Assembly (NCBI RefSeq): GCF_039534975.1
Contig: NZ_BAAAWH010000001.1
Location: forward strand, 3,437,490 to 3,501,489
Length of the DNA stretch: 64,000 nucleotides
Direction of reading: 5' to 3'
Origin: Microbacterium terregens
GTDB taxonomy: Bacteria; Actinomycetota; Actinomycetes; Actinomycetales; Microbacteriaceae
Shown: positions 7,780-16,158 of the stretch, one piece after another
Layout: each line of letters starts with the position of its first letter
Numbering within the stretch: position 1 is the first letter of the stretch
Translations under genes and position numbers: made by a program
Notes under the pieces: model-generated
Told to the model about the DNA's origin: nothing
The model's database searches: none
The model's input: only the letters and a program-made list of their open reading frames with translations

Positions 7780-8864
7780 ACAGGGCGGACGATGCGGCCG
7801 TGCACTTCGTCGTGCCCGACGGCATCGAGGACGCCGATCGTGTCAGCGGCGGGAACGTCTACGACCTTCGCATCGCTGAGGCGCTGCGCGCCCACGGTCT
7901 CGACATCCGGATGAGGTCGGTGATCCCCGGCGGAACGCACGCGCTGTCCCGCGCGCTGTCCCATCTCCCGCGGGATTCCGTCGTGCTGATCGACGGACTG
8001 ATCGCCCTTGCGGCGCCGGACGCGCTGGACGCGCACTCGAGCCGCCTTCGCATCGTCGTGCTGGCGCACATGGTCGCGAGCGCCATGACCGGGATCGGGG
8101 ACGCCGGGGGGACCATCGAACGAGAGCGCCGTGCTCTGCGTGCCGCGCGGCATGTGATCGCCACCAGCGAATGGACCCGGGCTGAGCTCATCGCCCGCGC
8201 GCTCGCGATGCCCCGGCGGATCACGGTCGTCCATCCCGGCACGGATGCCGCACCCGTTGCGACAGGATCAGTCCCGGTCCCCCACATGCTGTGCGTCGGC
8301 GCCGTCGCGCCCCACAAGGGGCAGGATGTCCTCGTTCACGCCTTGGCGGGCATGACCGATCTGCCCGGTTGGACGTGCTCGATCGTGGGCTCGCTGAACG
8401 CCGACCCCGCGTTCGCAGCGCGGACTGCCGCCGCGATCCGTTCCGCCGGTCTCGAGGAGCGAGTCGTCCTCACGGGGGCTCTCACGGGTGAGCGGCGGAC
8501 GGAGATGTTTCTGTCTGCGGACCTCGTCGTCGCTCCCTCGCGGACGGAGAGCTACGGCATGGTCGCCGCTGAGGCTCTCGCCCGCGGCATCCCGGTCGTG
8601 GCGGCCCACGTCGGCGGACTGCCGGAGGCGATCAACGGCAGCGCGGCCGGCGTCCTCGTTCCGGCGGACGATCCGGAGACGCTGCGCGCCGTCCTGCGGC
8701 AGTGGGCGGGGGACCCCGATGTGCGTGCTGCGCTCAAGGCGAGAGCGCTGGTGCGCACGGCCGGACGGACATGGGGCGAGTCCGCGCAGATCGCCGCCGC
8801 GGTCCTCATCGGTGCCCGCCGGGGAGTCGACGGCGCCGGATACGAGAGGCGGCTCGCGGGGTGA
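7776..8864 (+). CDS. GT4-family glycosyltransferase
   Basis: A 362-residue retaining glycosyltransferase of the GT-B fold. The N-terminal half starts [25 protein letters not shown], the acceptor-domain glycine-rich loop. The C-terminal half has [18 protein letters not shown] and the E-x7-E motif in ESYGMVAAE followed by [16 protein letters not shown], which binds the nucleotide-sugar. It starts with GTG inside the stop of the PTPS-like gene and ends in a GTGA overlap. In context it would attach a sugar to a small heterocycle or to a lipid; the substrate is unknown. Confidence 0.9.
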   Translation: MNRADDAAVHFVVPDGIEDADRVSGGNVYDLRIAEALRAHGLDIRMRSVIPGGTHALSRALSHLPRDSVVLIDGLIALAAPDALDAHSSRLRIVVLAHMVASAMTGIGDAGGTIERERRALRAARHVIATSEWTRAELIARALAMPRRITVVHPGTDAAPVATGSVPVPHMLCVGAVAPHKGQDVLVHALAGMTDLPGWTCSIVGSLNADPAFAARTAAAIRSAGLEERVVLTGALTGERRTEMFLSADLVVAPSRTESYGMVAAEALARGIPVVAAHVGGLPEAINGSAAGVLVPADDPETLRAVLRQWAGDPDVRAALKARALVRTAGRTWGESAQIAAAVLIGARRGVDGAGYERRLAG

Positions 8865-9676
8865 GCGAGATCATTCAGGTCAGCAGCGACTGGCTGGCGC
8901 TTCGAGAGCACGAGGACGCCCGGGCCCGTTCCCGTGAGCTCGCCCTCACCGCAGCCGGCATGCTCGAGTCCGGTCCGATCGTCGTCCATGACCTGGGCAG
9001 CGGAACGGGGTCGATGATGCGCTGGATGGCACCGATCCTCCCCGGACCGCAGACCTGGATCCTGCACGACTGGAACGCGGAGCTCGTCGAACGGGCTGCC
9101 GGCGGGGTCGCCCCGCTCGATCGCGAGGGCAGGCCCGTCGCCATCCGAACCCGCAGCGGGGAGCTCGCACACCTTGCCGCCGGGGATCTCGACTCCGCGT
9201 CACTGGTGACCGCCTCCGCCTTGCTCGATGTGCTGACCACCGAGGAACTGCACGCGCTGGTCCAGGCGTGCGTGGCCGTCGGCTGCCCGGTGCTCCTGAG
9301 CCTGAGCGTGACCGGCGAGGTCCGCCTCGACCCGGCGGATCCGCGCGACGGTCTCTTCGAGGAGGCCTTCAACGCGCATCAGCGACGTCATGTCGGCGGA
9401 CGTCCACTCCTCGGACCGACCGGTGGCGCGCTCGCGCAGCGCCTCTTCGTGGAGTCCGGGTGGAAGGTGCGATCGGCCGCCACCTTCTGGCGGCTGGGAG
9501 ACCACGACCCTCGGCTTCTCGACGAGTGGTTCGACGGCTGGGTCGATGCGGCCTCGGAACAGCTCGGTGGTCGTCGCTCGTCAGGCCCCGAGTACCGCGA
9601 ATCGCGTACCGCGCAGAGACAGCGCGGCGACCTCTGCGCCGTCCTGGCGCACACCGATCTGCTGGCGTGGCCGTGA
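8861..9676 (+). CDS. SAM-dependent methyltransferase (class I)
   Basis: A 271-residue protein with the class I motif VHDLGSGTGSMMRWM at about residues 41-55. An acidic turn (ILHDWNAELVERA) follows, then a post-motif strand VTASALLDVLTTEEL. It starts with GTG overlapping the glycosyltransferase stop (GTGA) and its own stop overlaps the next ATG by one base. The methyl acceptor is unknown. Homologues normally sit next to PTPS-like and glycosyltransferase genes in actinobacterial versions of this cluster (family knowledge, from memory). Confidence 0.85.
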   Translation: MSEIIQVSSDWLALREHEDARARSRELALTAAGMLESGPIVVHDLGSGTGSMMRWMAPILPGPQTWILHDWNAELVERAAGGVAPLDREGRPVAIRTRSGELAHLAAGDLDSASLVTASALLDVLTTEELHALVQACVAVGCPVLLSLSVTGEVRLDPADPRDGLFEEAFNAHQRRHVGGRPLLGPTGGALAQRLFVESGWKVRSAATFWRLGDHDPRLLDEWFDGWVDAASEQLGGRRSSGPEYRESRTAQRQRGDLCAVLAHTDLLAWP

Positions 9677-9903
9677 TGCCCGTGCAGATGAGCGCGCCGT
9701 ACGTCGGAGCAGACGTGGCACCGCGCAGCGTCGCCGTCGTCGCGCTCGTCCTGCGCGCGGCATCCATCCCGCTGAGAATCAGGGCGAGGATGCCGCGCGA
9801 GGGCGTTGCCGGCGGGGCGTTCGCCGTCGTCGCGCGCGCGCTCGCCGCCGCGTGGGATGGCATCCATCCAGAGGGGAGCTCGTCATCGACAGGCCGTACG
9901 TGA
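9676..9903 (+). CDS. Small uncharacterised protein between methyltransferase and RibD-like genes
   Basis: A 75-residue frame whose ATG overlaps the methyltransferase stop (TGATG) and whose stop overlaps the next GTG (GTGA). Third codon positions are strongly G/C, like the neighbours, so it is probably translated. It contains a short hydrophobic stretch (SVAVVALVLRAASIP), a basic region (RIRARMPRE), an alanine-rich helix and a serine-rich tail. I recognise no family. In related clusters a GTP cyclohydrolase II gene is found, but this frame does not look like a remnant of one. Confidence 0.5.
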   Translation: MPVQMSAPYVGADVAPRSVAVVALVLRAASIPLRIRARMPREGVAGGAFAVVARALAAAWDGIHPEGSSSSTGRT

Positions 9904-10610
9904 TCCTCAGCGCCGCCATGTCGCTCGACGGGTACCTGGACACCGCTTCTCCGCCGCGGCTGGCCCTCTCGAACGCGGCGGACTTCGATCGAGTGGACGA
10001 GTTGCGGTCGCATAGCGACGCCATCCTGGTCGGAGCGCGCACCGTGCGCGCAGACAATCCGAGACTGCTGGTACGCAGCGAAGAGCGACGGGCAAGGCGC
10101 AGCGCAGCGGGCTTGGGTCCGTCGCCCCTCAAGGTGACCTTGACGGCAACGGGCGACCTCAATCCTCGGTCGGAATTCTTCACCGCCGGAGAGGCGACGA
10201 AGCTCGTGTACTGCCCGCGATCGGCGGTCCGGCGGACGCGCAACCGATTGGGCGAACGCGCGACGGTCGTCGGACTGGGTGATGCGGTCACCGTATCCGA
10301 CTTGGTGGGCGAACTGAGCGATCGCGGCGTGCGCACGCTCCTGGTGGAGGGCGGCGGAACGGTGATCACACAGTTCCTGGCATCCGAGCTCGTGGATGAG
10401 CTGCAGCTGGCCATCGCACCGTTCTTCGTCGCTGACCGCCGTGCGCCCCGGCTGACCGGCGACGGCGAAATCCCCTGGACGCCCGATCGGCACGCACCCC
10501 TCGCCGAGACCCGTCGTATCGGCGACATGGTGGTTCTCAAATATGTCCTGTCCACGCCCCGCGCAGGCGCCGTGATCGTCGACAACGGAAACGGCGGACG
10601 CGACGCGTAG
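9900..10610 (+). CDS. RibD C-terminal-domain reductase of the pterin-like cluster
   Basis: A 236-residue DHFR-like reductase. ILSAAMSLDGYLD is the N-terminal signature, SDAILVGARTVRADNPRL matches the NADPH/pyrimidine-binding region of RibD reductases, and LLVEGGGTVITQFLASELVDEL is the glycine-rich C-terminal motif. The family reduces ribosylamino-pyrimidines in riboflavin synthesis. Here the deaminase domain is absent and the context suggests a pyrimidine or pterin-like intermediate of a secondary pathway. The GTG start at 9900 is inferred from the 4-base overlap with the preceding small frame. An upstream in-frame extension (GELVIDRPYV) is possible but has no standard start codon at a good distance. 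Confidence 0.85.
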   Translation: MILSAAMSLDGYLDTASPPRLALSNAADFDRVDELRSHSDAILVGARTVRADNPRLLVRSEERRARRSAAGLGPSPLKVTLTATGDLNPRSEFFTAGEATKLVYCPRSAVRRTRNRLGERATVVGLGDAVTVSDLVGELSDRGVRTLLVEGGGTVITQFLASELVDELQLAIAPFFVADRRAPRLTGDGEIPWTPDRHAPLAETRRIGDMVVLKYVLSTPRAGAVIVDNGNGGRDA

Positions 10611-10673
10611 GTCCCGACGTGGACGTGACCGCGAACCTGAAGCAATGGAACTCATCTACCGAAAGCCGACGCA

Positions 10674-11141
10674 ATGACGATCAGAACCGAGAGCCGCATC
10701 ACAGTCGCGCGGGGCGTCAGCGACGTGTGGGACTACATGTGCGACGTCGGACGCTGGCCGGAGTGGGCGCCGACGGTGCTCGAATGTCGGGTTCGCGGCG
10801 GCGGTGTGCTCCGGCCCGGCGCGTGGGTGGAGCAGCGGGCGAGGGACTTCGGCTGGAATCACAGCCGGAGTGAGCAGGTGACCACCGTCGAGGCACCGCG
10901 CTCGATGGCGTTCGTCGGCACGATGGGAACCTCGGTCGCGCGCTGGGGAATGGAGTTCGGGCCGGCGGGCGATGGATACACCGAAGCCATGATGTGGGTC
11001 GAGGTCGACCCGGCCCGCTTCATGCGCGCCATCCCCGGCCGTGCCCTCCGGGCTCAGATTCAGCGGGTGAGCGATATCGAGATGGCGGGGATCAAGGCGG
11101 CGGTCGAGTCGGGCGCGCAGGCAGGCGCGTGGTCACGGTGA
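10674..11141 (+). CDS. SRPBCC-family protein of the pterin-like cluster
   Basis: A 155-residue polyketide-cyclase/START-like protein. ITVARGVSDVWDYMCDVGRWPEWAPTV is the standard opening of the SRPBCC fold, with a hydrophobic cavity expected behind it. The TTVEAPRSMAFVG strands and a C-terminal helix complete the domain. It lies 63 bases after the RibD-like gene and its stop overlaps the GTG of the next methyltransferase. In this setting it could bind or cyclise a pathway intermediate, but a direct function is not visible from sequence. Confidence 0.82.
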   Translation: MTIRTESRITVARGVSDVWDYMCDVGRWPEWAPTVLECRVRGGGVLRPGAWVEQRARDFGWNHSRSEQVTTVEAPRSMAFVGTMGTSVARWGMEFGPAGDGYTEAMMWVEVDPARFMRAIPGRALRAQIQRVSDIEMAGIKAAVESGAQAGAWSR

Positions 11142-11818
11142 ACGAGGCCGACCATACTCGAGAGCGCCTGATGGCGATCTACCGCAAGAAGGCCAGGCGC
11201 TATGACATCACCTCCCGGCTGTACCCGGTGCCCGGCTACCCGCAGCGGTCGCAGCGCTTGCGTGCACTGCGTGAGCTGGGCCTCCGCGCTGGAGACACCG
11301 TGGTCGACATCGCTTGCGGTACGGGCCTGAACTTCGGGCTGCTGGAGGCGGCGATCGGTCCCCGCGGTCACATCGTGGGAGTCGACCTCACCGACGCGAT
11401 GCTCGCCCGTGCCGAAGACCGGGTCGAAGCGAACGGCTGGAGCAACGTGAGCCTCGTACAGGCCGACGCGGCCGACTTCAGCTTTCCGGCTGGGGTCGAC
11501 GCGATCCTGTCCACCTACGCCTTGACGCAGGTGCCGGAGTGCGGACAGGTCATCGCGCACGGTGCCGCGGCCCTCTCCGGCGGCGGACGCTGGGTAGTGC
11601 TCGATCTCAAGATCCCCGACATCACGCCGGGGTGGCTGTCGCGGCTGGGAATCGCAACGGTGCGGGGTTCCGCCTCCCTTGACGCGTGGATCATGCGCCG
11701 TCCGTGGGAGACGATCCGCGCGGAGATCCAGGACCGATTGGTTGACCCCTCCTGGACTGCGCTGTGCTTCGGGACTGCTTTCCTCGCCGCCGGGTCCGGC
11801 CCCGAAACCCCTCGCTGA
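11138..11818 (+). CDS. SAM-dependent methyltransferase, UbiE/phospholipid-N-methyltransferase-like
   Basis: A 226-residue class I methyltransferase starting with GTG in a GTGA overlap. The sequence TRERLMAIYRKKARRYDITSRL resembles the N-terminus of UbiE-like and phospholipid N-methyltransferase-like enzymes. Motif I is VVDIACGTGLNFGLL (about residues 52-66), with motif II near VGVDLTDAMLARAE and post-I at ILSTYALTQVPEC. It is the second methyltransferase of the cluster and precedes membrane-lipid-type genes, so a lipid-linked acceptor is possible (inference). Confidence 0.87.
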   Translation: MNEADHTRERLMAIYRKKARRYDITSRLYPVPGYPQRSQRLRALRELGLRAGDTVVDIACGTGLNFGLLEAAIGPRGHIVGVDLTDAMLARAEDRVEANGWSNVSLVQADAADFSFPAGVDAILSTYALTQVPECGQVIAHGAAALSGGGRWVVLDLKIPDITPGWLSRLGIATVRGSASLDAWIMRRPWETIRAEIQDRLVDPSWTALCFGTAFLAAGSGPETPR

Positions 11819-11996
11819 CGGCGGTGGCCGACTTCGAGCCCGATCCGCGATACGTCAGCGCAGGGCGCGAGACCCGCTGTAGAGGCCATGCCCGCGGATG
11901 GCTATAGTGAGGCACCAAGACGGGACGTGGTCGACCCGGCACGCCTCATCTTCACCCTCAGACGCCGACCTGAGAGCGAGAAGAGAAGACCGCCGA

Positions 11997-12139
11997 TGCC
12001 ACGCGATGTCACGGCCGCCCTGCTGCCCGACCATGCCGCTCCGTTCGAGAGGCACACGGCACAACTCGACGATCCACCATCTGACGAACTTCTCGTCACG
12101 CTCGTCGCCACCGGGGTATGCGCCACCGATCTCACGTGA
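11997..12139 (+). pseudogene. N-terminal stub of a zinc alcohol dehydrogenase
   Basis: The frame starting ATG 11997 reads DVTAALLPDHAAPFE, later LLVTLVATGVCATDL, and stops one codon later at 12137-12139. This matches the first ~45 residues of aryl-alcohol/benzyl-alcohol-type dehydrogenases, including the first zinc-ligand cysteine of GVCATDL. The remaining ~320 residues are missing, and the CDP-alcohol phosphotransferase begins immediately. A deletion has fused the stub to the next gene, or the stub survives as a leader peptide. Confidence 0.7.
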
Positions 12140-12144
12140 TCGCG

Positions 12145-12885
12145 ATGACCGAGGTACACATCGCGCCGATAGGGTTCGCGGGGCTCGGTGCGGTGGGCGT
12201 GGCGTTGATCTGGGCAGTCGAGGGGCTGCCCGCAATCGGCTCGACGGCCGCGCTCGCGTACCTCGCCGCGAGCACGGCGATCCTCGTCGTCGGGCTGCGA
12301 CGCCGGCGCACCTCGCGTTTCGGCGAGGCCAACGTCGTCACTGCGACGAGGTCGGCGCTGGTCGCCATCATCACCGGGCTGGTCGTCGCTTCGTTCGTCG
12401 CGCCGATCCCGGTGCCGCTCCTCATCGGCCTGACCGTGCCGGCGCTCGCGCTCGACGCGGTCGACGGCTGGGTCGCACGACGGACGGACAGCGTGACCGA
12501 GCTCGGTGCCCGGTTCGACATGGAGGTGGACTCGTTCCTCTTGCTCGCGCTCAGCGCGTACGTCGCGCAGACACTCGGCCCCTGGGTGCTCGCGATCGGG
12601 CTCATGCGATACGCCTTCTTGGCCGCCGGATGGATGCTGCCGTGGCTTCGCGCGCCGCTGCCGTACCGCTACTGGCGCAAGGTCGTGACCGCCGCGCAAG
12701 GGATCACGCTGGCAACCGCGGCATCCGGCCTGGTCCCCGTGTTCGCGAGCGCACTGCTCGTAGCCCTCGCTCTCGCCCTGCTCGTCGAGTCGTTCGGCCG
12801 AGACGTCGTGTGGCTGGCCGCTTACGGCCACGCCCGGTGTGCGGCGGACCATGCCGATCCCGAGGCTGAGGCGCGCGCGTCGTGA
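12145..12885 (+). CDS. CDP-alcohol phosphatidyltransferase family membrane protein
   Basis: A 246-residue integral membrane enzyme that transfers a phospho-alcohol from a CDP-alcohol to a second alcohol. The family motif D-x2-D-G-x2-A-R-x8-G-x3-D-x3-D is complete: it runs from DAVDGWVAR to GARFDMEVD, at about residues 103-127. About six hydrophobic segments surround it. The ATG at 12145 is preferred; an in-frame ATG at 12118 overlaps the alcohol-dehydrogenase stub. The stop overlaps the next GTG (GTGA), pairing it with a phosphoglycerol-transferase-like protein and suggesting a lipid-anchored or cell-envelope product. Confidence 0.88.
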   Translation: MTEVHIAPIGFAGLGAVGVALIWAVEGLPAIGSTAALAYLAASTAILVVGLRRRRTSRFGEANVVTATRSALVAIITGLVVASFVAPIPVPLLIGLTVPALALDAVDGWVARRTDSVTELGARFDMEVDSFLLLALSAYVAQTLGPWVLAIGLMRYAFLAAGWMLPWLRAPLPYRYWRKVVTAAQGITLATAASGLVPVFASALLVALALALLVESFGRDVVWLAAYGHARCAADHADPEAEARAS

Positions 12886-14597
12886 CCGGCGTAGGAGTCG
12901 GCCCGCGTGACGAGCAGTCGGGATCAGCACGGTCACGAGCTGGCGGAAGAGGGAGTTCAATCGGCCTGGAGGTCCTCCCGAACGGGCGGGCCTGGCTGGT
13001 GGCCGCGATCGTTCTGCTCGTCTTCGTACCGCTCGTCCCGGGAGCGGTGGCGGATGGCTCTCCGGCAGCGCTCATCGCACTGCCGGCGGAGCCGATCATC
13101 GCCGTCCTCCTGCTGCTTCTGCTTCCCTGGCGACTCGCACGCGTCACCGTCGCGGCCGCCTTCGCCATCGTCATCGTCGTCGCGATCGCGATCGCGGGCA
13201 TCGACGCGGGGTACCGGGCGGTGCTCGACATCGCCTTCGATCCGCTCGACTGGCAGCAGCTGGGCGACGCCTTCGGCGTCGTGCGTGGCGCCATCGGCGG
13301 ATCCGCCGCGAGCGCCCTCGTGGTGCTTATCGCTGTCCTCGCCGTCGGGGTCGTCGTGTTGCTCGGATGGGCGGCACTTCGCGTGAGCGCGGCCATCCGT
13401 CCTGCTCAAGTGCGCGAGCGCGCTCGCGGGCAGGGAATGGTCGCGCTCTCGGTCGTCACCGCGGCCTGGGCCGTCGCCGCTCTCACAGGCTCACACCTGG
13501 TGGCGGGCCAACCGGCCGCAGTCGCTCCCTCGCTCGACGCCATCGGCGCGTCGGTCGCGCACGCAGCGGGCGCGTTTGCGGCGGTCGCCGACTTGCCGCG
13601 CCAGATCGCGGACGACCCGTACCGCGACACCCCGGGCACCGCTCTCCTGACCGCGCTCGCAGGCAAGGACGTGGTCTTCGCCTTCGTCGAGAGTTACGGG
13701 CGGGTTGCCGTGCACGACTCGGGCTTCTCGGCAGGCGTCCGGCGTGTGCTGCGCGACGGCGAGACGCAGCTCAGTGCCGACGGCTACGGCTCGCAGAGCG
13801 CGTTCCTCACCTCGCCGACGTTCGGCGGCCTCAGCTGGCTGGCGCACTCCACCCTCCATACCGGGCTGTGGATCGACCGGCAGCCGCTCTACAGCAAGGT
13901 CATCCGGAGTGACCGCCTCACGTTGAGCGAGGCATTCCGGCGGGCCGGGTGGCATACGGTCAGTGTGTCGCCGGCGAACACGCAGACGTGGTCGTTCGGC
14001 ACGTCGTTCTACCATTTCGACACCCTGCTCGACGCGAACAACGTCGGCTATCGCGGGCCGCCGTTCGGGTATGCGCCGATCCCCGACCAGTACACCTGGA
14101 AGCACTTCGCCGACCACGAGCTCGCCGGGCCCCACCAGCCGGTCATGGCGGAGGTCGAACTCATTTCGTCGCACACGCCATGGGCACCGCTGCCCACGCT
14201 CGTGCCCTGGTCCGAGATCGGCGACGGCTCCGTGTTCGGTCCGCAACCTCTGCAAGGTGAGTCGGCATCCGACGTATGGCGGGACCCGGAGCGCGTGAAG
14301 CAGGCGTACGCCCAGTCCATCCGCTATTCCCTCGGTGCGATGTTCGCGTTCCTCCACGAATCCGACGACCGCGATCTGGTGCTCGTCGTCCTCGGCGACC
14401 ATCAGCCGGCCAGGATCGTCAGCGGCCCAGACGCCGGCCACGAGGTGCCGATCAGCATCGTCGCGCAAGACCCGGCGGTCTTCGACGCGATCGACGCATG
14501 GCAATGGGAAGACGGCATGCTGCCCTCACCCCACGCACCCATCTGGCCGATGAGTGACTTCCGCGACCGGTTCCTCGAGGCGTTCAGCGCCGAATGA
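12882..14597 (+). CDS. LtaS-like alkaline-phosphatase-superfamily membrane protein (sulfatase fold)
   Basis: A 571-residue protein starting with GTG. The N-terminal third has about four membrane helices; the rest is an extracellular sulfatase-fold domain. DVVFAFVESYGRV gives the first metal-binding strand. FLTSPTFGGLSW holds threonines where the LtaS nucleophile sits, rather than the CxPxR of true sulfatases. ELISSHTPWAP and LVVLGDHQPARI supply the later histidines and aspartate. It therefore more likely transfers or cleaves phosphodiesters (phosphoglycerol transferase type). It is the last gene of the 6.4-14.6 kb operon and overlaps the CDP-alcohol phosphotransferase gene. Confidence 0.85.
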   Translation: MTGVGVGPRDEQSGSARSRAGGRGSSIGLEVLPNGRAWLVAAIVLLVFVPLVPGAVADGSPAALIALPAEPIIAVLLLLLLPWRLARVTVAAAFAIVIVVAIAIAGIDAGYRAVLDIAFDPLDWQQLGDAFGVVRGAIGGSAASALVVLIAVLAVGVVVLLGWAALRVSAAIRPAQVRERARGQGMVALSVVTAAWAVAALTGSHLVAGQPAAVAPSLDAIGASVAHAAGAFAAVADLPRQIADDPYRDTPGTALLTALAGKDVVFAFVESYGRVAVHDSGFSAGVRRVLRDGETQLSADGYGSQSAFLTSPTFGGLSWLAHSTLHTGLWIDRQPLYSKVIRSDRLTLSEAFRRAGWHTVSVSPANTQTWSFGTSFYHFDTLLDANNVGYRGPPFGYAPIPDQYTWKHFADHELAGPHQPVMAEVELISSHTPWAPLPTLVPWSEIGDGSVFGPQPLQGESASDVWRDPERVKQAYAQSIRYSLGAMFAFLHESDDRDLVLVVLGDHQPARIVSGPDAGHEVPISIVAQDPAVFDAIDAWQWEDGMLPSPHAPIWPMSDFRDRFLEAFSAE

Positions 14598-14796
14598 GGT
14601 CGGCGGCGCAGGAACCGGGCCGCCCGCCCCGAGCAGGCGGTGGCATGGGGCCGTTGATTGAGGCGCGAGCGTGGGAGGCCGACGAAATACGCGAGAACTA
14701 GCGAAGACGGAGCGGCGCGATGTGTCATCTCGATCAGGTCGGTTGGGTTCGATTCGTGGCAGAAACGTGGCGGCAGGAACGAGCCGATGTGAGTGC

Positions 14797-15402
14797 CTAC
14801 AACACGTCCGGACGCTCGCTCTCACTCGACGATTCGACCATCATCTCGACAGCTCCGATCATGCCGTATCGGTCGCGGAGAATGGCGAATATCGCATCGA
14901 CGGTGAGCGTATCTCCGTGGTGCCCAGAGCGCTGCGCGATCTCCTGCACGGCAGCCACCGCACGCTGCGGGTTCAGCGCGACAGTATTCCTCGCGAACTC
15001 ACGCGCACTGAGTACTTGTATCGTTGGCGGGATCTTGTCGGCGGGGAAGTCCTTGAGATTGTCGGTGACGATTGCTCCGGCTCCCGCGATGACCGCCACC
15101 GCCACGACGTGCTCGTCATCTGGATCGGGCAGCCCGAAAGTCCCCTCCAGTGGCTCCCAGCCTTCAACCTCCGCGTCGGCAAATTCACGTCGCATCGCCG
15201 CAACGAGAGTCCGACGCACGCTCGGCGGCCTCATCCCTCGCCGTGCCGCGTCCAACGAGCTTGGCTTCCTCATGGAACTCGAGTCCTCGAGGATCGCTGA
15301 ACTCCACGTCGGTCGGTAGGAGCCCTCGATCGCGAGGGACAGGAGGAAGTCGCGTTGCAGACTCGGCCACAGCACGCTGGTGTCGAGAGTGGCCGTGAAC
15401 AC
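14797..15402 (-). CDS. PIN-domain toxin (VapC-like) with a compensated frameshift
   Basis: A 201-residue PIN-domain ribonuclease of the larger actinobacterial type. ATLDTSVLW carries the first active-site aspartate; DPDDEHVVA and GAIVTDNLKDFP carry the later acidic residues. It lies 12 bases after the antitoxin gene. From about 15280 down to about 15205 the frame reads SSSMRKPSSLDAARRGM, unlike the family. The neighbouring frame there reads LEFHEEAKLVGRGTARDEA, which is what PIN relatives have. Two opposite single-base shifts therefore garble some 25 residues, and the toxin may be weakened or dead. Sequence error is the alternative. Confidence 0.82.
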   Translation of the reverse strand: MFTATLDTSVLWPSLQRDFLLSLAIEGSYRPTWSSAILEDSSSMRKPSSLDAARRGMRPPSVRRTLVAAMRREFADAEVEGWEPLEGTFGLPDPDDEHVVAVAVIAGAGAIVTDNLKDFPADKIPPTIQVLSAREFARNTVALNPQRAVAAVQEIAQRSGHHGDTLTVDAIFAILRDRYGMIGAVEMMVESSSESERPDVL

Positions 15403-15414
15403 GACCCCATCCTG

Positions 15415-15972
15415 TCAGTCAGCGGAGCGGAGCCTGGAAGATCGCCGTGCCGCGACAGCCTTTCGGGCCGACTTGAGGTCCTCGAGCGCCTGAGCGACGT
15501 TCTCTTCATCGACGTCGTTGCGGGTCGCGGCAAGCATGTCGTACTGGCGCTCGCGTCGACGGTCCCGATACTCGAGCAGATCCGCAAGGAGAACACGGCG
15601 GTGCGTTCCGGCCTTCTCAAAAGGGATCTCACCTTCGTCGAGGAGCTTCACGACGGTTGGCCGGCTCACGTTCAGCAGGTCCGCCGCTTGCTGCGTCGTC
15701 AGGCGTGTCGTCTGCGGCACAACCGAGACAGCAAGGCCACTTCGCATCGCGTCAACGACCTTGCGGAGGGCGAGGTAGACCTCTTCCGGAAGCTCGACCT
15801 GGTCACCGGGGCGCGCCCCGGCGAGGAAGTAGCGCAGCTCAGGCACGATCCGCCCCGCCGCCTCATGGGCGTTCAGGAAGTCCGAGATGGGAGCAAGCTC
15901 GTCGACCCCGCTCGGGAGATATGTCTCTTCAACCACGGCAGCGCGGGACACAGAAATCACCTCGATAAGCAT
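15415..15972 (-). CDS. Excisionase-like HTH antitoxin partner of the PIN toxin
   Basis: A 185-residue protein with a MerR/excisionase-type DNA-binding domain in its middle (LTTQQAADLLNVSRPTVVKLLDEGEIPFEKAGTHRR, about residues 90-126) and a charged C-terminal helix that would neutralise the toxin. The N-terminal ~85 residues are a helical dimerisation-like region. It precedes the PIN gene by 12 bases on the same strand, the usual antitoxin-first order. A double palindrome lies directly upstream of its ATG, fitting autorepression. Confidence 0.85.
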   Translation of the reverse strand: MLIEVISVSRAAVVEETYLPSGVDELAPISDFLNAHEAAGRIVPELRYFLAGARPGDQVELPEEVYLALRKVVDAMRSGLAVSVVPQTTRLTTQQAADLLNVSRPTVVKLLDEGEIPFEKAGTHRRVLLADLLEYRDRRRERQYDMLAATRNDVDEENVAQALEDLKSARKAVAARRSSRLRSAD

Positions 15973-15973
15973 G

Positions 15974-15998
15974 AACGCAACAGTTTGCGTTTGTTGCG
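15974..15998. promoter_or_regulatory. Overlapping palindromes upstream of the antitoxin gene
   Basis: AACGCAA (15974-15980) pairs with TTGCGTT (15985-15991), and CGCAACA (15976-15982) pairs with TGTTGCG (15992-15998). Both are perfect 7-bp inverted repeats and sit immediately before the start codon at 15972. This is where a type II antitoxin would bind to repress its own operon. Confidence 0.55.
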
Positions 15999-16158
15999 AT
16001 TAGGCTAGCACGGGTCCATCGACAAACGGTCGGACCGTCCTGTGCAGCGCATCGGCGGTCGGCTCAGAACGCCCCAGCCCCGCCAGCGCATAGTTCCACA
16101 TTCCTGCTCGGGGCGACGCCGACATCAGCCGATCCGGAGAGCGTCCCCTCGAACGGAG

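Noticed and set aside
9677..9903. Remnant of a GTP cyclohydrolase II gene expected in SCO6650-like clusters
   Set aside because: No zinc-binding cysteine motif or GTP-site residues in any frame; the small frame has a different character.
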